6,615 nucleotides of DNA. It comes from an uncultured Clostridia bacterium (GTDB lineage Bacteria; Bacillota; Clostridia; Lachnospirales; Lachnospiraceae). Position 1 is the stretch's first letter. Each line of letters starts with the position of its first letter. The translations under genes and the position numbers were made by a program. Shown here piece by piece: positions 1-6,076 of this stretch. The stretch spans positions 1 to 6,615 of the forward strand of contig CAMJIC010000140.1 in NCBI GenBank assembly GCA_946405675.1, read 5' to 3'. Under the pieces are notes generated by a model. That model was not told the DNA's origin. It worked only from the letters and a program-made list of their open reading frames with translations, and made no database searches.

Positions 1-204
1 AATCAGCCGGAGCACTTCCTCATTCTTCCCGGCATTCGTTCCCCCTGCCCCGTAGGTACAGGAGATATAATCAGGCTGAAATGAGACCAGCTCATCCAGT
101 ATCCCCGGTAGTTTCTTTATCCCCGCCTCTGTCTTTGGCGGGAAAACCTCAAAAGAGAGTGTCATGCGCTCTCTCATTCTGTCAGAGAAACGAATCGCCG
201 CCAT
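1..204 (-). CDS. metF: Methylenetetrahydrofolate reductase, N-terminal 68 residues (runs off the left edge)
   Basis: This is the 5' end of a gene on the minus strand. It starts with ATG at 204-202 and is still open at base 1. The family reduces 5,10-methylene-THF to 5-methyl-THF with an FAD-containing TIM barrel, supplying methyl groups for methionine synthesis or, in acetogens, the methyl branch of carbon fixation. The visible piece has the first-strand signature LSFEVFPPKT (residues 16-25), whose Glu19 matches the catalytic Glu28 of E. coli MetF, and the second-strand motif SCTYGAGGTN (48-57). Together these are diagnostic of the family. The start is supported by AAAGGAG six bases before the ATG. 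Most of the usual length of about 290 residues lies outside the window, so integrity cannot be judged. It follows plsY on the same strand after 104 bases that contain a 32-bp palindrome, so it may be co-transcribed or have its own promoter. Confidence 0.93.
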   Translation of the reverse strand, partial: MAAIRFSDRMRERMTLSFEVFPPKTEAGIKKLPGILDELVSFQPDYISCTYGAGGTNAGKNEEVLRLI

Positions 205-308
205 GGGAAACTCCTTTCTGGACTGTTCAATTGTTTGAAACTATGTAACTGTTCAGAACCTGTTCTGAACAGTTACGAAACCATAAACTTTTAACAGGTG
301 ATGCAATG
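205..308. other. plsY-metF intergenic region
   Basis: These 104 bases lie between the plsY stop and the metF start. They hold the metF ribosome binding site (AAAGGAG on the minus strand, near 211-217), a short inverted repeat TTCAA-TTGT-TTGAA (226-239) and the 32-bp palindrome (245-276). I see no hairpin followed by a T-run on either strand, so no intrinsic terminator. I also see no convincing -35/-10 pair for metF. Transcription could therefore read through from plsY. Confidence 0.6.
245..276. repeat. 32-bp perfect palindrome, copy 1 (dispersed repeat)
   Basis: Two perfectly complementary 15-base arms, GTAACTGTTCAGAAC and its reverse complement, flank a CT. The same 32 bases occur again at 6533-6564 with no base difference, while the flanking bases differ. 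As RNA it would fold into a stem of about 14 bp with a minimal loop. No T-run follows on either strand, so it is not a standard intrinsic terminator. It sits 41-72 bases upstream of the metF start codon. A REP-like intergenic repeat or an operator for a dimeric regulator are both possible. Confidence 0.9.
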
Positions 309-962
309 TCATTCAGTTTCTGATTTCTTTTTGAAAAGCGATGTTTTCCGTTCTGTCCCGTTCATCAGCCGCACAATGTTGTTCCGATGCTGCCACCAGC
401 ACAGTGCCATCATAAGAAAGGCGAGCACGTCTGTCTCGATGAGGAACGCCTGTGCCATATGCAGCTGCCCGGTCAGCCCCATCACCACCGTGCCAAGGAA
501 AAACGCTACGTAGCACGATAAGGAACCGGCGGAAACATATCCGGTGGGGATCGAGACACCCAGAAATACCAGAAGGCCAAAGCCCAGAAGCACAGGCTTG
601 AATCCCATCGCCATCCCGGCCGATGCCGCTACTCCCTTGCCGCCTTTAAAATTCATGTAAAATGGGAAATCATGGGCAATGACAGCTCCCACCCCGGCAT
701 ACAGGCGCAGAAGCAGGATGCAGTCCGCATACCGTTTTCCAAACAATAATCCGACCACAATCGCCGCCAGATAACTCTTCAGGAAATCACCTGCAAATGT
801 GATCAGCCCCCATTTGGTTCCCAAGGTCCTGATCATGTTTGTCGTGCCCGCGTTCCCGCTGCCATAATTACGGATATCGATCCCATGTATGCGTCCAATA
901 ATATAGCTCGTCTGGAAGAGCCCAAACAGATATCCGATTCCGAAGCACACAATCCTTATCAT
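309..962 (-). CDS. plsY: Glycerol-3-phosphate acyltransferase PlsY (acyl-phosphate dependent)
   Basis: PlsY is an integral membrane enzyme that transfers an acyl chain from acyl-phosphate, made by PlsX, to glycerol-3-phosphate. The product is lysophosphatidic acid, the first committed step of phospholipid synthesis in most Gram-positive bacteria. All three family motifs are present: GSGNAGTTN (residues 34-42), HDFPFYMNFKGGKGVA (97-112, the glycine-rich loop) and HRNNIVRLMNGTE (192-204). Hydrophobic segments fall near 1-23, 50-75, 82-98, 120-165 and 172-190, as expected for a multi-pass protein, followed by a charged cytosolic tail. At 217 residues the length is normal. The ATG at 962 has a purine-rich site (GGGAG about 4-5 bases before it) and lies 21 bases after the der stop, so the two genes are probably co-transcribed. 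In many clostridia gpsA, which makes the acceptor glycerol-3-phosphate, follows plsY; here metF follows instead. Confidence 0.97.
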   Translation of the reverse strand: MIRIVCFGIGYLFGLFQTSYIIGRIHGIDIRNYGSGNAGTTNMIRTLGTKWGLITFAGDFLKSYLAAIVVGLLFGKRYADCILLLRLYAGVGAVIAHDFPFYMNFKGGKGVAASAGMAMGFKPVLLGFGLLVFLGVSIPTGYVSAGSLSCYVAFFLGTVVMGLTGQLHMAQAFLIETDVLAFLMMALCWWQHRNNIVRLMNGTERKTSLFKKKSETE

Positions 963-983
963 CTGTCTCCCACCCCTTTCGGA

Positions 984-2324
984 TCAGCTTGGGATATTCT
1001 GATCCTTTCTTGCACGCTCCCTTGTCAGGATCCGGATCGCACATCCCTGAAAGCCGAAAGCTGTCCGGATCTGGTTCTCTATATAACGTTCATAAGAAAA
1101 ATGCATCAGCTTTTTCTCATTGACAAACAGAACAAACGTCGGAGGAGCCACGCCCACCTGTGTCATATAATAGCACTTGAGGCGCTTTCCCTTATCCATA
1201 GGAGGCTGCTGAAGCGCGACCGCCTCCGAAAGGATCTCATTGAGGACACCTGTTGCGATCCTTCGGTTTGAATTCTCGATCACCACATCGATCATGTCGT
1301 ACAGCTTATTCAGCCTCTGGCCGGTCTTCGCCGACAGAAACAGGATATCCGCGTACTGCATGAAGGACAGGGTCGAACGGATCTTTTCGGTGTATTTTTT
1401 AACCGTATGGTTGTCCTTTTCAACCGCGTCCCACTTGTTGACCGCTATGATGATCCCCTTCCCCCGTTCATGGGCGATCCCGGCAACCTTGGCATCCTGC
1501 TCGGTGATCCCTTCCTTTGCATCGATCACGACCACGACCACATCCGCACGCTCGATCGCGGCGACCGCGCGCACGATCATATAATGCTCCAGGTCTTCCT
1601 TGATCTTATTCTTCCTGCGGATCCCGGCTGTATCGATGAAAATATAGTCCCTTCCATTCCAGGTCACCTCGGTATCCACCGCATCCCGGGTCGTCCCGGC
1701 AATATCCGAAACAATCAGACGATCCTCCCCGAGAAGCCGGTTGATGATAGAACTCTTCCCGACATTCGGCTTACCGACGATGGCGACCTTCGGACGCGAA
1801 TCTTCTTCCTCCGCCTGGGTCTTCTCCGGCAGCAGCTTCAAAACCTGATCCAGCAGGTCGCCGATCCCTGTACGGTTGGTGGCTGAGATCGGATACGGAT
1901 CTCCGATCCCCAGATTGTAGAATTCATAGACCGCAGCCTCATCCCTCAGCCAGCTGTCAACCTTGTTCACAACCAGAAGAACCTTCTTATGGCTCCTGCG
2001 AAGCATATCCGCGACCTTGGCATCCGCATCCACCAACCCCTGCTTCAGGTCGGTCAGAAACAGGATCACGTCTGCCGTATCGATCGCGATCTGTGCCTGC
2101 TCTCTCATCTGCGCAAGGATAATGTCACTGGTATCCGGTTCGATTCCTCCGGTATCGATCAGTGTAAAGCTCCGGTTCAGCCATTCCACGTCCGCATAGA
2201 TCCTGTCCCTGGTAACGCCAGGCGTGTCTTCTATGATGGAGATCCGCGCACCTGCAAGGGAATTGAACAGCGTGGACTTTCCCACATTCGGCCTTCCAAC
2301 GATTGCTACGATTGGTTTACTCAT
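984..2324 (-). CDS. der: Ribosome biogenesis GTPase Der (EngA), double GTPase
   Basis: Der is an essential cytosolic GTPase with two tandem G domains that acts in late assembly of the 50S ribosomal subunit. In the first G domain, G1 is GRPNVGKS (residues 10-17), G3 is DTGG (57-60), G4 is NKVD (120-123) and G5 is SATN (147-150). In the second, G1 is GKPNVGKS (184-191), G3 is DTAG (231-234), G4 is NKWD (296-299) and G5 is SAK (331-333). An acidic linker, AEEEDSRPK, joins the domains near 171-179. The C-terminal part from about 350 is the KH-like RNA-binding domain and ends in the basic stretch RERARK. The length of 446 residues is usual and no key residue is missing. The start codon overlaps the stop of the DUF512 gene as ATGA, with GAGGAG just upstream inside that gene, so translation is probably coupled. 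plsY follows after 21 bases. Confidence 0.98.
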   Translation of the reverse strand: MSKPIVAIVGRPNVGKSTLFNSLAGARISIIEDTPGVTRDRIYADVEWLNRSFTLIDTGGIEPDTSDIILAQMREQAQIAIDTADVILFLTDLKQGLVDADAKVADMLRRSHKKVLLVVNKVDSWLRDEAAVYEFYNLGIGDPYPISATNRTGIGDLLDQVLKLLPEKTQAEEEDSRPKVAIVGKPNVGKSSIINRLLGEDRLIVSDIAGTTRDAVDTEVTWNGRDYIFIDTAGIRRKNKIKEDLEHYMIVRAVAAIERADVVVVVIDAKEGITEQDAKVAGIAHERGKGIIIAVNKWDAVEKDNHTVKKYTEKIRSTLSFMQYADILFLSAKTGQRLNKLYDMIDVVIENSNRRIATGVLNEILSEAVALQQPPMDKGKRLKCYYMTQVGVAPPTFVLFVNEKKLMHFSYERYIENQIRTAFGFQGCAIRILTRERARKDQNIPS

Positions 2325-3811
2325 TCTTTCTCCTCATTGATGCCCGTCACAGCTTCGACAAGGCTTCTGCCATCTGATCCTACAACAATGATCCTGACCT
2401 GAAGCGCCGCCTCAACCTGTCCCAACGTCATATCATCCAGAAAAACATCCTCACCTGAACGCAGCATACTTGCCGGTAAAAGCAGCCGGTCTCCCAGATC
2501 CCTGCCGGACAGCTGCTTCACCAGATCCTGTCCCGTGATCAGGCCGGATACCGTGATCTTCTCTCCAAAAAAGTCATTCCTGATCGCGGCTACATTGGCT
2601 ATAACGCCTGGAAATGCGCTGCATATCCTGCCGGCAAGCTCCTTCAGGACAGGCTCCGCCAAAAGCCCCGTTGCGATCGTCACCCTCCTTTTGGGGCACG
2701 AAACAGGGATTTCCGGCTCTGGGATACCCGAGCCCGGAGTTCCCGATCCCGTATGATCCAAACCTGAAGCTTCCTGTCCGGACAGATCTGCACAGATTCG
2801 CCCCCCGTTCCGGCCCGCCAGGCTGCAAAGCACATCCTGAACTTCCTCTGTCAGAAGCCGCACCATCCCGACGCCATTCTCCAGCTGCAGGTATCCATCA
2901 TAGTTTTCAGCGGGGGGAAGCGGCAAACCTGCCAGAAGGTACCACTCATCACTGGCATGGACCAGATGCGTCCCATACTTCTTCCGGTAATAATCCTGCC
3001 AGCGCGTGATCAGTCCGATCACCTGCTTCGCGTCCTCCCCGTCAAAAGATTCCAGCTTCGGAAGATGTTCCCGGTATCTGGTCAGGCCGACAGGAACCAC
3101 CGAGACACTTTTGAGCTCAGGCAGGTATTCCTCCAGCTTCCTGAGAGAATCCTCCAGCTCCTCCCCGTCATTGATCCCCCTGCAGAGGACAATCTGTCCA
3201 TTCATCTCGATCCCTGCATCCTTCAGCCTCCGGATCTTCGGAAAGACATCTCCCGCAAACCGGTTATGCAGCATCCTGCACCGCAGCTCAGGGTTCAGGG
3301 TATGGAAAGAAATATTGATCGGTTCCAGGTGATAACGGATGACCCGGTCAATATCATGGTCTGACATGTTTGTCAGGGTGATATAGTTCCCCTGCAGAAA
3401 GCTGAGCCTGGCATCATCATCATGGAAATACAGCGTCTCCCGCATCCCGGGCGGCATCTGGTCGATAAAACAGAAGATGCACCTGTTTTTGCAGGACCGG
3501 TATTCGTCCATCAGACCACTCTCAAATTCGATCCCCAGATCCTCCATGGGATCCTTCTCGATCTCAAGTTCCCAGTCCTCCGGCTCATCCGGCGCAAGGC
3601 CCATCTGGAGGAATTCCTCCGAATGCACCCCCTTCCGAATGACAAGAACGATCTCGTCCTCCCGGATCAGGTACCGATAGTCAAAAACATCCTCTACCTC
3701 GTTCCCATTGACAGACAAAAGACTGTCACCCGGTTCGATCCCATACTCTTCGGCGATCGAACCGGGCGCTACAGAACGGATCTTATGAAAATGCTCACGA
3801 AGAACAGACAT
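2321..3811 (-). CDS. DUF512 family protein: PDZ-like plus radical-SAM-like plus DUF512 domains, function unknown
   Basis: This is a putative Fe-S oxidoreductase. The N-terminal PDZ-like part (residues 8-60) holds SVAPGSIAEEYGIEPGD. Next is a radical-SAM-type cluster motif, CX3CX2C, at Cys107, Cys111 and Cys114 (sequence CKNRCIFCF), then a barrel-like region with GNYITLTN (141-148) and ISFHTLNPELR (167-177). The C-terminal DUF512 part ends in NDFFGEKITVSGLITGQDL (412-430) and LLPASMLRSGEDVFLDD (444-460), both typical of the family. No substrate is established that I know of. With no signal peptide it should be cytosolic. At 496 residues it is longer than family members I know (about 430-460); a Gly/Pro-rich insert near 345-371 explains much of the excess. 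The ATG at 3811 lies 15 bases after the prs stop, with AAGGCGG overlapping that junction. Its 3' end overlaps der by 4 bases, a pairing common in clostridia that suggests a link to ribosome assembly. Confidence 0.94.
   Translation of the reverse strand: MSVLREHFHKIRSVAPGSIAEEYGIEPGDSLLSVNGNEVEDVFDYRYLIREDEIVLVIRKGVHSEEFLQMGLAPDEPEDWELEIEKDPMEDLGIEFESGLMDEYRSCKNRCIFCFIDQMPPGMRETLYFHDDDARLSFLQGNYITLTNMSDHDIDRVIRYHLEPINISFHTLNPELRCRMLHNRFAGDVFPKIRRLKDAGIEMNGQIVLCRGINDGEELEDSLRKLEEYLPELKSVSVVPVGLTRYREHLPKLESFDGEDAKQVIGLITRWQDYYRKKYGTHLVHASDEWYLLAGLPLPPAENYDGYLQLENGVGMVRLLTEEVQDVLCSLAGRNGGRICADLSGQEASGLDHTGSGTPGSGIPEPEIPVSCPKRRVTIATGLLAEPVLKELAGRICSAFPGVIANVAAIRNDFFGEKITVSGLITGQDLVKQLSGRDLGDRLLLPASMLRSGEDVFLDDMTLGQVEAALQVRIIVVGSDGRSLVEAVTGINEEKE
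2705..2749 (-). repeat. Three imperfect 15-base tandem repeats inside the DUF512 gene
   Basis: Read on the minus strand, the units are GGATCGGGAACTCCG, GGCTCGGGTATCCCA and GAGCCGGAAATCCCT. They encode the pentapeptides GSGTP, GSGIP and EPEIP (residues 355-369). They sit in a linker just before the conserved strand RVTIATG of the DUF512 domain. The units keep the reading frame, so length change by slippage would lengthen or shorten the linker without breaking the gene. Confidence 0.75.
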
Positions 3812-3826
3812 CTCTCGTTTTCCGCC

Positions 3827-4996
3827 TTAACTGTTCAGCTGCTGCAGGAGCTGATTGATCTTCGCAGTCGGAGACTGGATCCCGCTGATGGAAATATCAT
3901 GATTCAGGTGGTCAATGATCGTTGCGAGGTACTCCGTCATATCCGCTTCCGCGTACCACTCTCTTTCCAGAAGCTCCGGCGGACGGTAATTCAGGTTCGT
4001 CGTCACAACCTTGGACAGGTAACCCTTCTCATAATAATCATCGAACGCCTCCAGCCCTTCCGTGAAGATGCCGAAGGTCGTGCAGACAAAGACACGGTTG
4101 GCTCCCATCTCCTTGATCTGCTTCGCGACGTCCAGCATGCTGCCGCCCGACGCGATCATATCGTCGATCACCAGGATGTCCTTCCCTTTGACGGAGGCAC
4201 CGATAAACTCATGGGCGACGATGGGATTCTTCCCGTTCACGATCTTCGTATAGTCCCTTCTCTTGTAGAACATGCCAAGCTCCAGGCCGAGAATGTTCGC
4301 AAAATAGACGGATCGCTCCATGGCACCCTCATCCGGGCTGACAACCATGGCTGTATCACTGTTCAGGTGAAGATTCGGCACGGTCTGAACCAGTGCCTTC
4401 AGGAACTGGTAGGTCGGCATGAAGGAATCAAATCCGGAAAGGGGGATCGCATTCTGCACCCTTGGATCATGCGCGTCAAACGTCACAATCCCGGACACCC
4501 CCATCGCTTCCAGTTCTTCCAGGAATACCGCGCAGTCCAGAGATTCGCGCTTGGTTCTCCTGTGCTGACGTCCCTCATATAAGAACGGCATGACGACCGT
4601 AATACGCTTTGCCTTTCCGTTCGCCGCGGAAATGATCCGCTTCAGGTTCTCATAGTGATTATCCGGGGACATATGGTTTTCTTCCCCGAAAACACTGTAG
4701 GTAATGCTGGAATTCAGCACATCAACGAGAATATACAGATCCGCCCCGCGGACGGAGTCATTGATGATTCCCTTGCCTTCCCCAGTCCCATAACGCGGGC
4801 AATGGCACTCGATCAGATAACTGTCCTCAATGAACCCCTTGATCGGCAGGCTCTGCTCCAGCTTCGCCAGCGGAGAATTCCTGCGGATCTCCACCAGATC
4901 CTTGTCAACAGCAACAGCAAATTCCTTACAGCCCTCAAGCGCTGCGATCCTCAATGGTCCGGCAGGCAGCGTGTCTGATTGTATCCCGATCGGCAT
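3827..4996 (-). CDS. prs: Ribose-phosphate pyrophosphokinase (PRPP synthetase), long clostridial form
   Basis: The enzyme makes PRPP from ribose-5-phosphate and ATP for purine, pyrimidine, histidine, tryptophan and NAD synthesis. From the ATG at 4996, recognisable parts are YEGRQHRRTKRE (140-151, ATP-site region; RQDRK in classical enzymes), FDAHDPRVQNAIPLSGFD (173-190), YKRRDYTK (244-251) and the PRPP-binding loop VIDDMIASGGS (276-286). At 389 residues it is longer than the classical form of about 315, because of an N-terminal part and extra segments typical, as far as I know, of a clostridial clade. The frame stays open to a GTG at 5107 (426 residues), but I prefer 4996: AGGAGG lies ten bases before it, the family similarity begins there, and a TATAAT box lies only 6 bases before the GTG. 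A few residues near the ATP site differ from the classical motif, so catalytic activity is inferred. Confidence 0.94.
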   Translation of the reverse strand: MPIGIQSDTLPAGPLRIAALEGCKEFAVAVDKDLVEIRRNSPLAKLEQSLPIKGFIEDSYLIECHCPRYGTGEGKGIINDSVRGADLYILVDVLNSSITYSVFGEENHMSPDNHYENLKRIISAANGKAKRITVVMPFLYEGRQHRRTKRESLDCAVFLEELEAMGVSGIVTFDAHDPRVQNAIPLSGFDSFMPTYQFLKALVQTVPNLHLNSDTAMVVSPDEGAMERSVYFANILGLELGMFYKRRDYTKIVNGKNPIVAHEFIGASVKGKDILVIDDMIASGGSMLDVAKQIKEMGANRVFVCTTFGIFTEGLEAFDDYYEKGYLSKVVTTNLNYRPPELLEREWYAEADMTEYLATIIDHLNHDISISGIQSPTAKINQLLQQLNS

Positions 4997-5006
4997 ATAT
5001 AGTAGT

Positions 5007-5012
5007 CCTCCT
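5007..5012 (-). promoter_or_regulatory. Ribosome binding site that sets the prs start
   Basis: A perfect AGGAGG lies on the minus strand, ten bases upstream of the ATG at 4996-4994. The in-frame alternatives, GTG at 5107 and ATG at 5044, have no comparable site, so this element decides the start. Confidence 0.8.
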
Positions 5013-5040
5013 GCGATAGATGATTCACCCGCCAAGCATT

Positions 5041-5061
5041 CCATACGGCGATGCCCTATGG
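5041..5061 (-). other. Imperfect hairpin in the prs leader
   Basis: On the minus strand the sequence is CCATA-G-GGC-ATC-GCC-G-TATGG: a 5-bp stem, a G-G mismatch, a 3-bp stem and a three-base loop. It lies in the predicted 5' untranslated region, about 30 bases upstream of the prs ribosome binding site. It is too weak and too short to call a riboswitch, and it matches no leader motif I recognise. Confidence 0.35.
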
Positions 5062-5113
5062 TCCTCTCCCACAACCAGTGTACCGCCTCAATGGCTTTTT
5101 GATCCACACTGTT

Positions 5114-5142
5114 ATTATAGGGGAGCGGCTTCAGTTCCGCAA
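5114..5142 (-). promoter_or_regulatory. Predicted sigma-A-type promoter for prs
   Basis: On the minus strand a perfect -10 box TATAAT (5119-5114) lies 17 bases after TTGCGG (5142-5137), which matches three of six bases of the TTGACA consensus. Transcription would begin near 5107, giving a leader of about 110 bases before the prs ATG at 4996. The promoter falls just after the pgeF stop, in the largest internal gap of the gene string, so it probably starts a prs-DUF512-der-plsY unit. The -35 box is weak, so this rests mainly on the -10 box, spacing and position. Confidence 0.55.
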
Positions 5143-5167
5143 GAAAAAACAGGTTTGACGATTCACA

Positions 5168-6073
5168 TTATATCAGCATCAGGATGGCGGCAGAATTCCC
5201 GCGGCGGCCATGGGAGGCGCGGTGGGAAAACAGGTGCTCTGCGTTGCAGGATGTGCAGAGGTCTGGAAGGGAAATGTTCTCTTCCTTCATCCCTGCCATA
5301 AGGAGATTCTCCATACACGCGTGCTGCAGGTCGACATGGTATTTCTGCTCTCCATCTTCTGTCAGACGTCCGGGCCTGACCAGGCCGCGTTCTGTGGCAT
5401 GGTCATATTTCTCCTGGAACTTTTCCGCCACGTCACGGCTGACTTCAAAGCAGTCCACGCAGATGGAGGGGGCGATGGCGGCGACAAGATCTGCGGGATC
5501 TGCGCCATAAACCTCATGCATCATTCGGACAGCCTTTGTTCCGATTCCTTTGATGGTGCCTTTCCAGCCGGAATGCACGGAAGCGATTGCCTGATGAACC
5601 GGATCGGCCAGAAGGATCACGACACAATCTGCACTGACATTCATCAATGCCTGTCCGGTGATATCGGTCATCATTCCATCCACATCCTGAAACTCATTCG
5701 GCCTTATAATACCATTGCCGCGGTCAATCTCCTGCAAAACCCTGATATTGTCCGTATGGGTCTGGTTGGCCAGAACCACTGATTCCATCGGGTATCCCAC
5801 AGCCTGGCTCAGCCTTTGGTGGTTTTCCAGAAAGTTCGCCCTGCACTGTTCCTCAGTCAGGTTCATGTTCATGGCGACCTCCCGTGCAAGGCTCAGGTTC
5901 ATGGTTCCCCCGTCCCCCGTGGAGACACCGCCGGTTCTGGTACTGAACCCATTCACCAGGAACCGGTACTGATCCAGGATCGGAAAAGAAAACCACTCAA
6001 CCCCATCCTTGCAATGGTAAGTCAGGCGGTCAATCGGACGGCTCGTATTTTTTCTGATATAATCTTTTTCCAT
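5168..6073 (-). CDS. pgeF: Peptidoglycan editing factor PgeF (YfiH/YlmD, polyphenol oxidase family)
   Basis: Members of this family carry a metal site of the laccase-domain type. In E. coli the homologue YfiH keeps L-Ser from being misincorporated into peptidoglycan precursors; purine nucleoside and oxidase activities have also been reported for relatives. The conserved metal ligands are present: His106 in NQTHTDN, Cys150 in SADCVVILLAD and His167 in SVHSGWKGT. Other family marks are GFSTRTGGVS (42-51), FQDVDGMMTD (128-137), IAPSICVDCFEV (200-211) and DLCTS (271-275), ending in FSHRASHGRRGNSAAIL (282-298). The length of 301 residues is slightly long because of about 25 N-terminal residues before the core. 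The ATG at 6073 lies three bases after the yraN stop, and its weak purine-rich site (AGAGAA) falls within the last yraN codons, so translation is probably coupled to yraN. Confidence 0.94.
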   Translation of the reverse strand: MEKDYIRKNTSRPIDRLTYHCKDGVEWFSFPILDQYRFLVNGFSTRTGGVSTGDGGTMNLSLAREVAMNMNLTEEQCRANFLENHQRLSQAVGYPMESVVLANQTHTDNIRVLQEIDRGNGIIRPNEFQDVDGMMTDITGQALMNVSADCVVILLADPVHQAIASVHSGWKGTIKGIGTKAVRMMHEVYGADPADLVAAIAPSICVDCFEVSRDVAEKFQEKYDHATERGLVRPGRLTEDGEQKYHVDLQHACMENLLMAGMKEENISLPDLCTSCNAEHLFSHRASHGRRGNSAAILMLI

Positions 6074-6076
6074 CTT

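Noticed and set aside
245..276. LexA (SOS) box within the palindrome
   Set aside because: The centre reads GAAC-CT-GTTC, a spacing of two bases. The Gram-positive LexA site needs GAAC-N4-GTTC, and metF is not a typical SOS gene.
245..276. Intrinsic terminator after plsY
   Set aside because: The stem is long enough, but no T-run follows on either strand and the loop is only two to four bases.
205..308. SAM (S-box) riboswitch upstream of metF
   Set aside because: Such riboswitches are common before metF in Firmicutes, but the 104-base gap is too short for a usual S-box with expression platform, and the conserved core is not visible.
3422..4582. A 386-codon open frame on the plus strand
   Set aside because: It lies antisense to prs and the DUF512 gene, both of which carry clear family motifs. 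Its translation shows no recognisable domain, so it is a shadow of the real genes.
5140..5170. Terminator after pgeF based on a run of six Ts
   Set aside because: On the minus strand the T-run is preceded by CGTCAAACCTG, with no stem able to pair just before it.
5167..5195. Second TATAAT box overlapping the pgeF stop as another prs promoter
   Set aside because: The -10 hexamer is perfect, but the sequence 17 bases upstream (TTCTGC) is a poor -35, and the downstream TATAAT at 5119-5114 is better placed.
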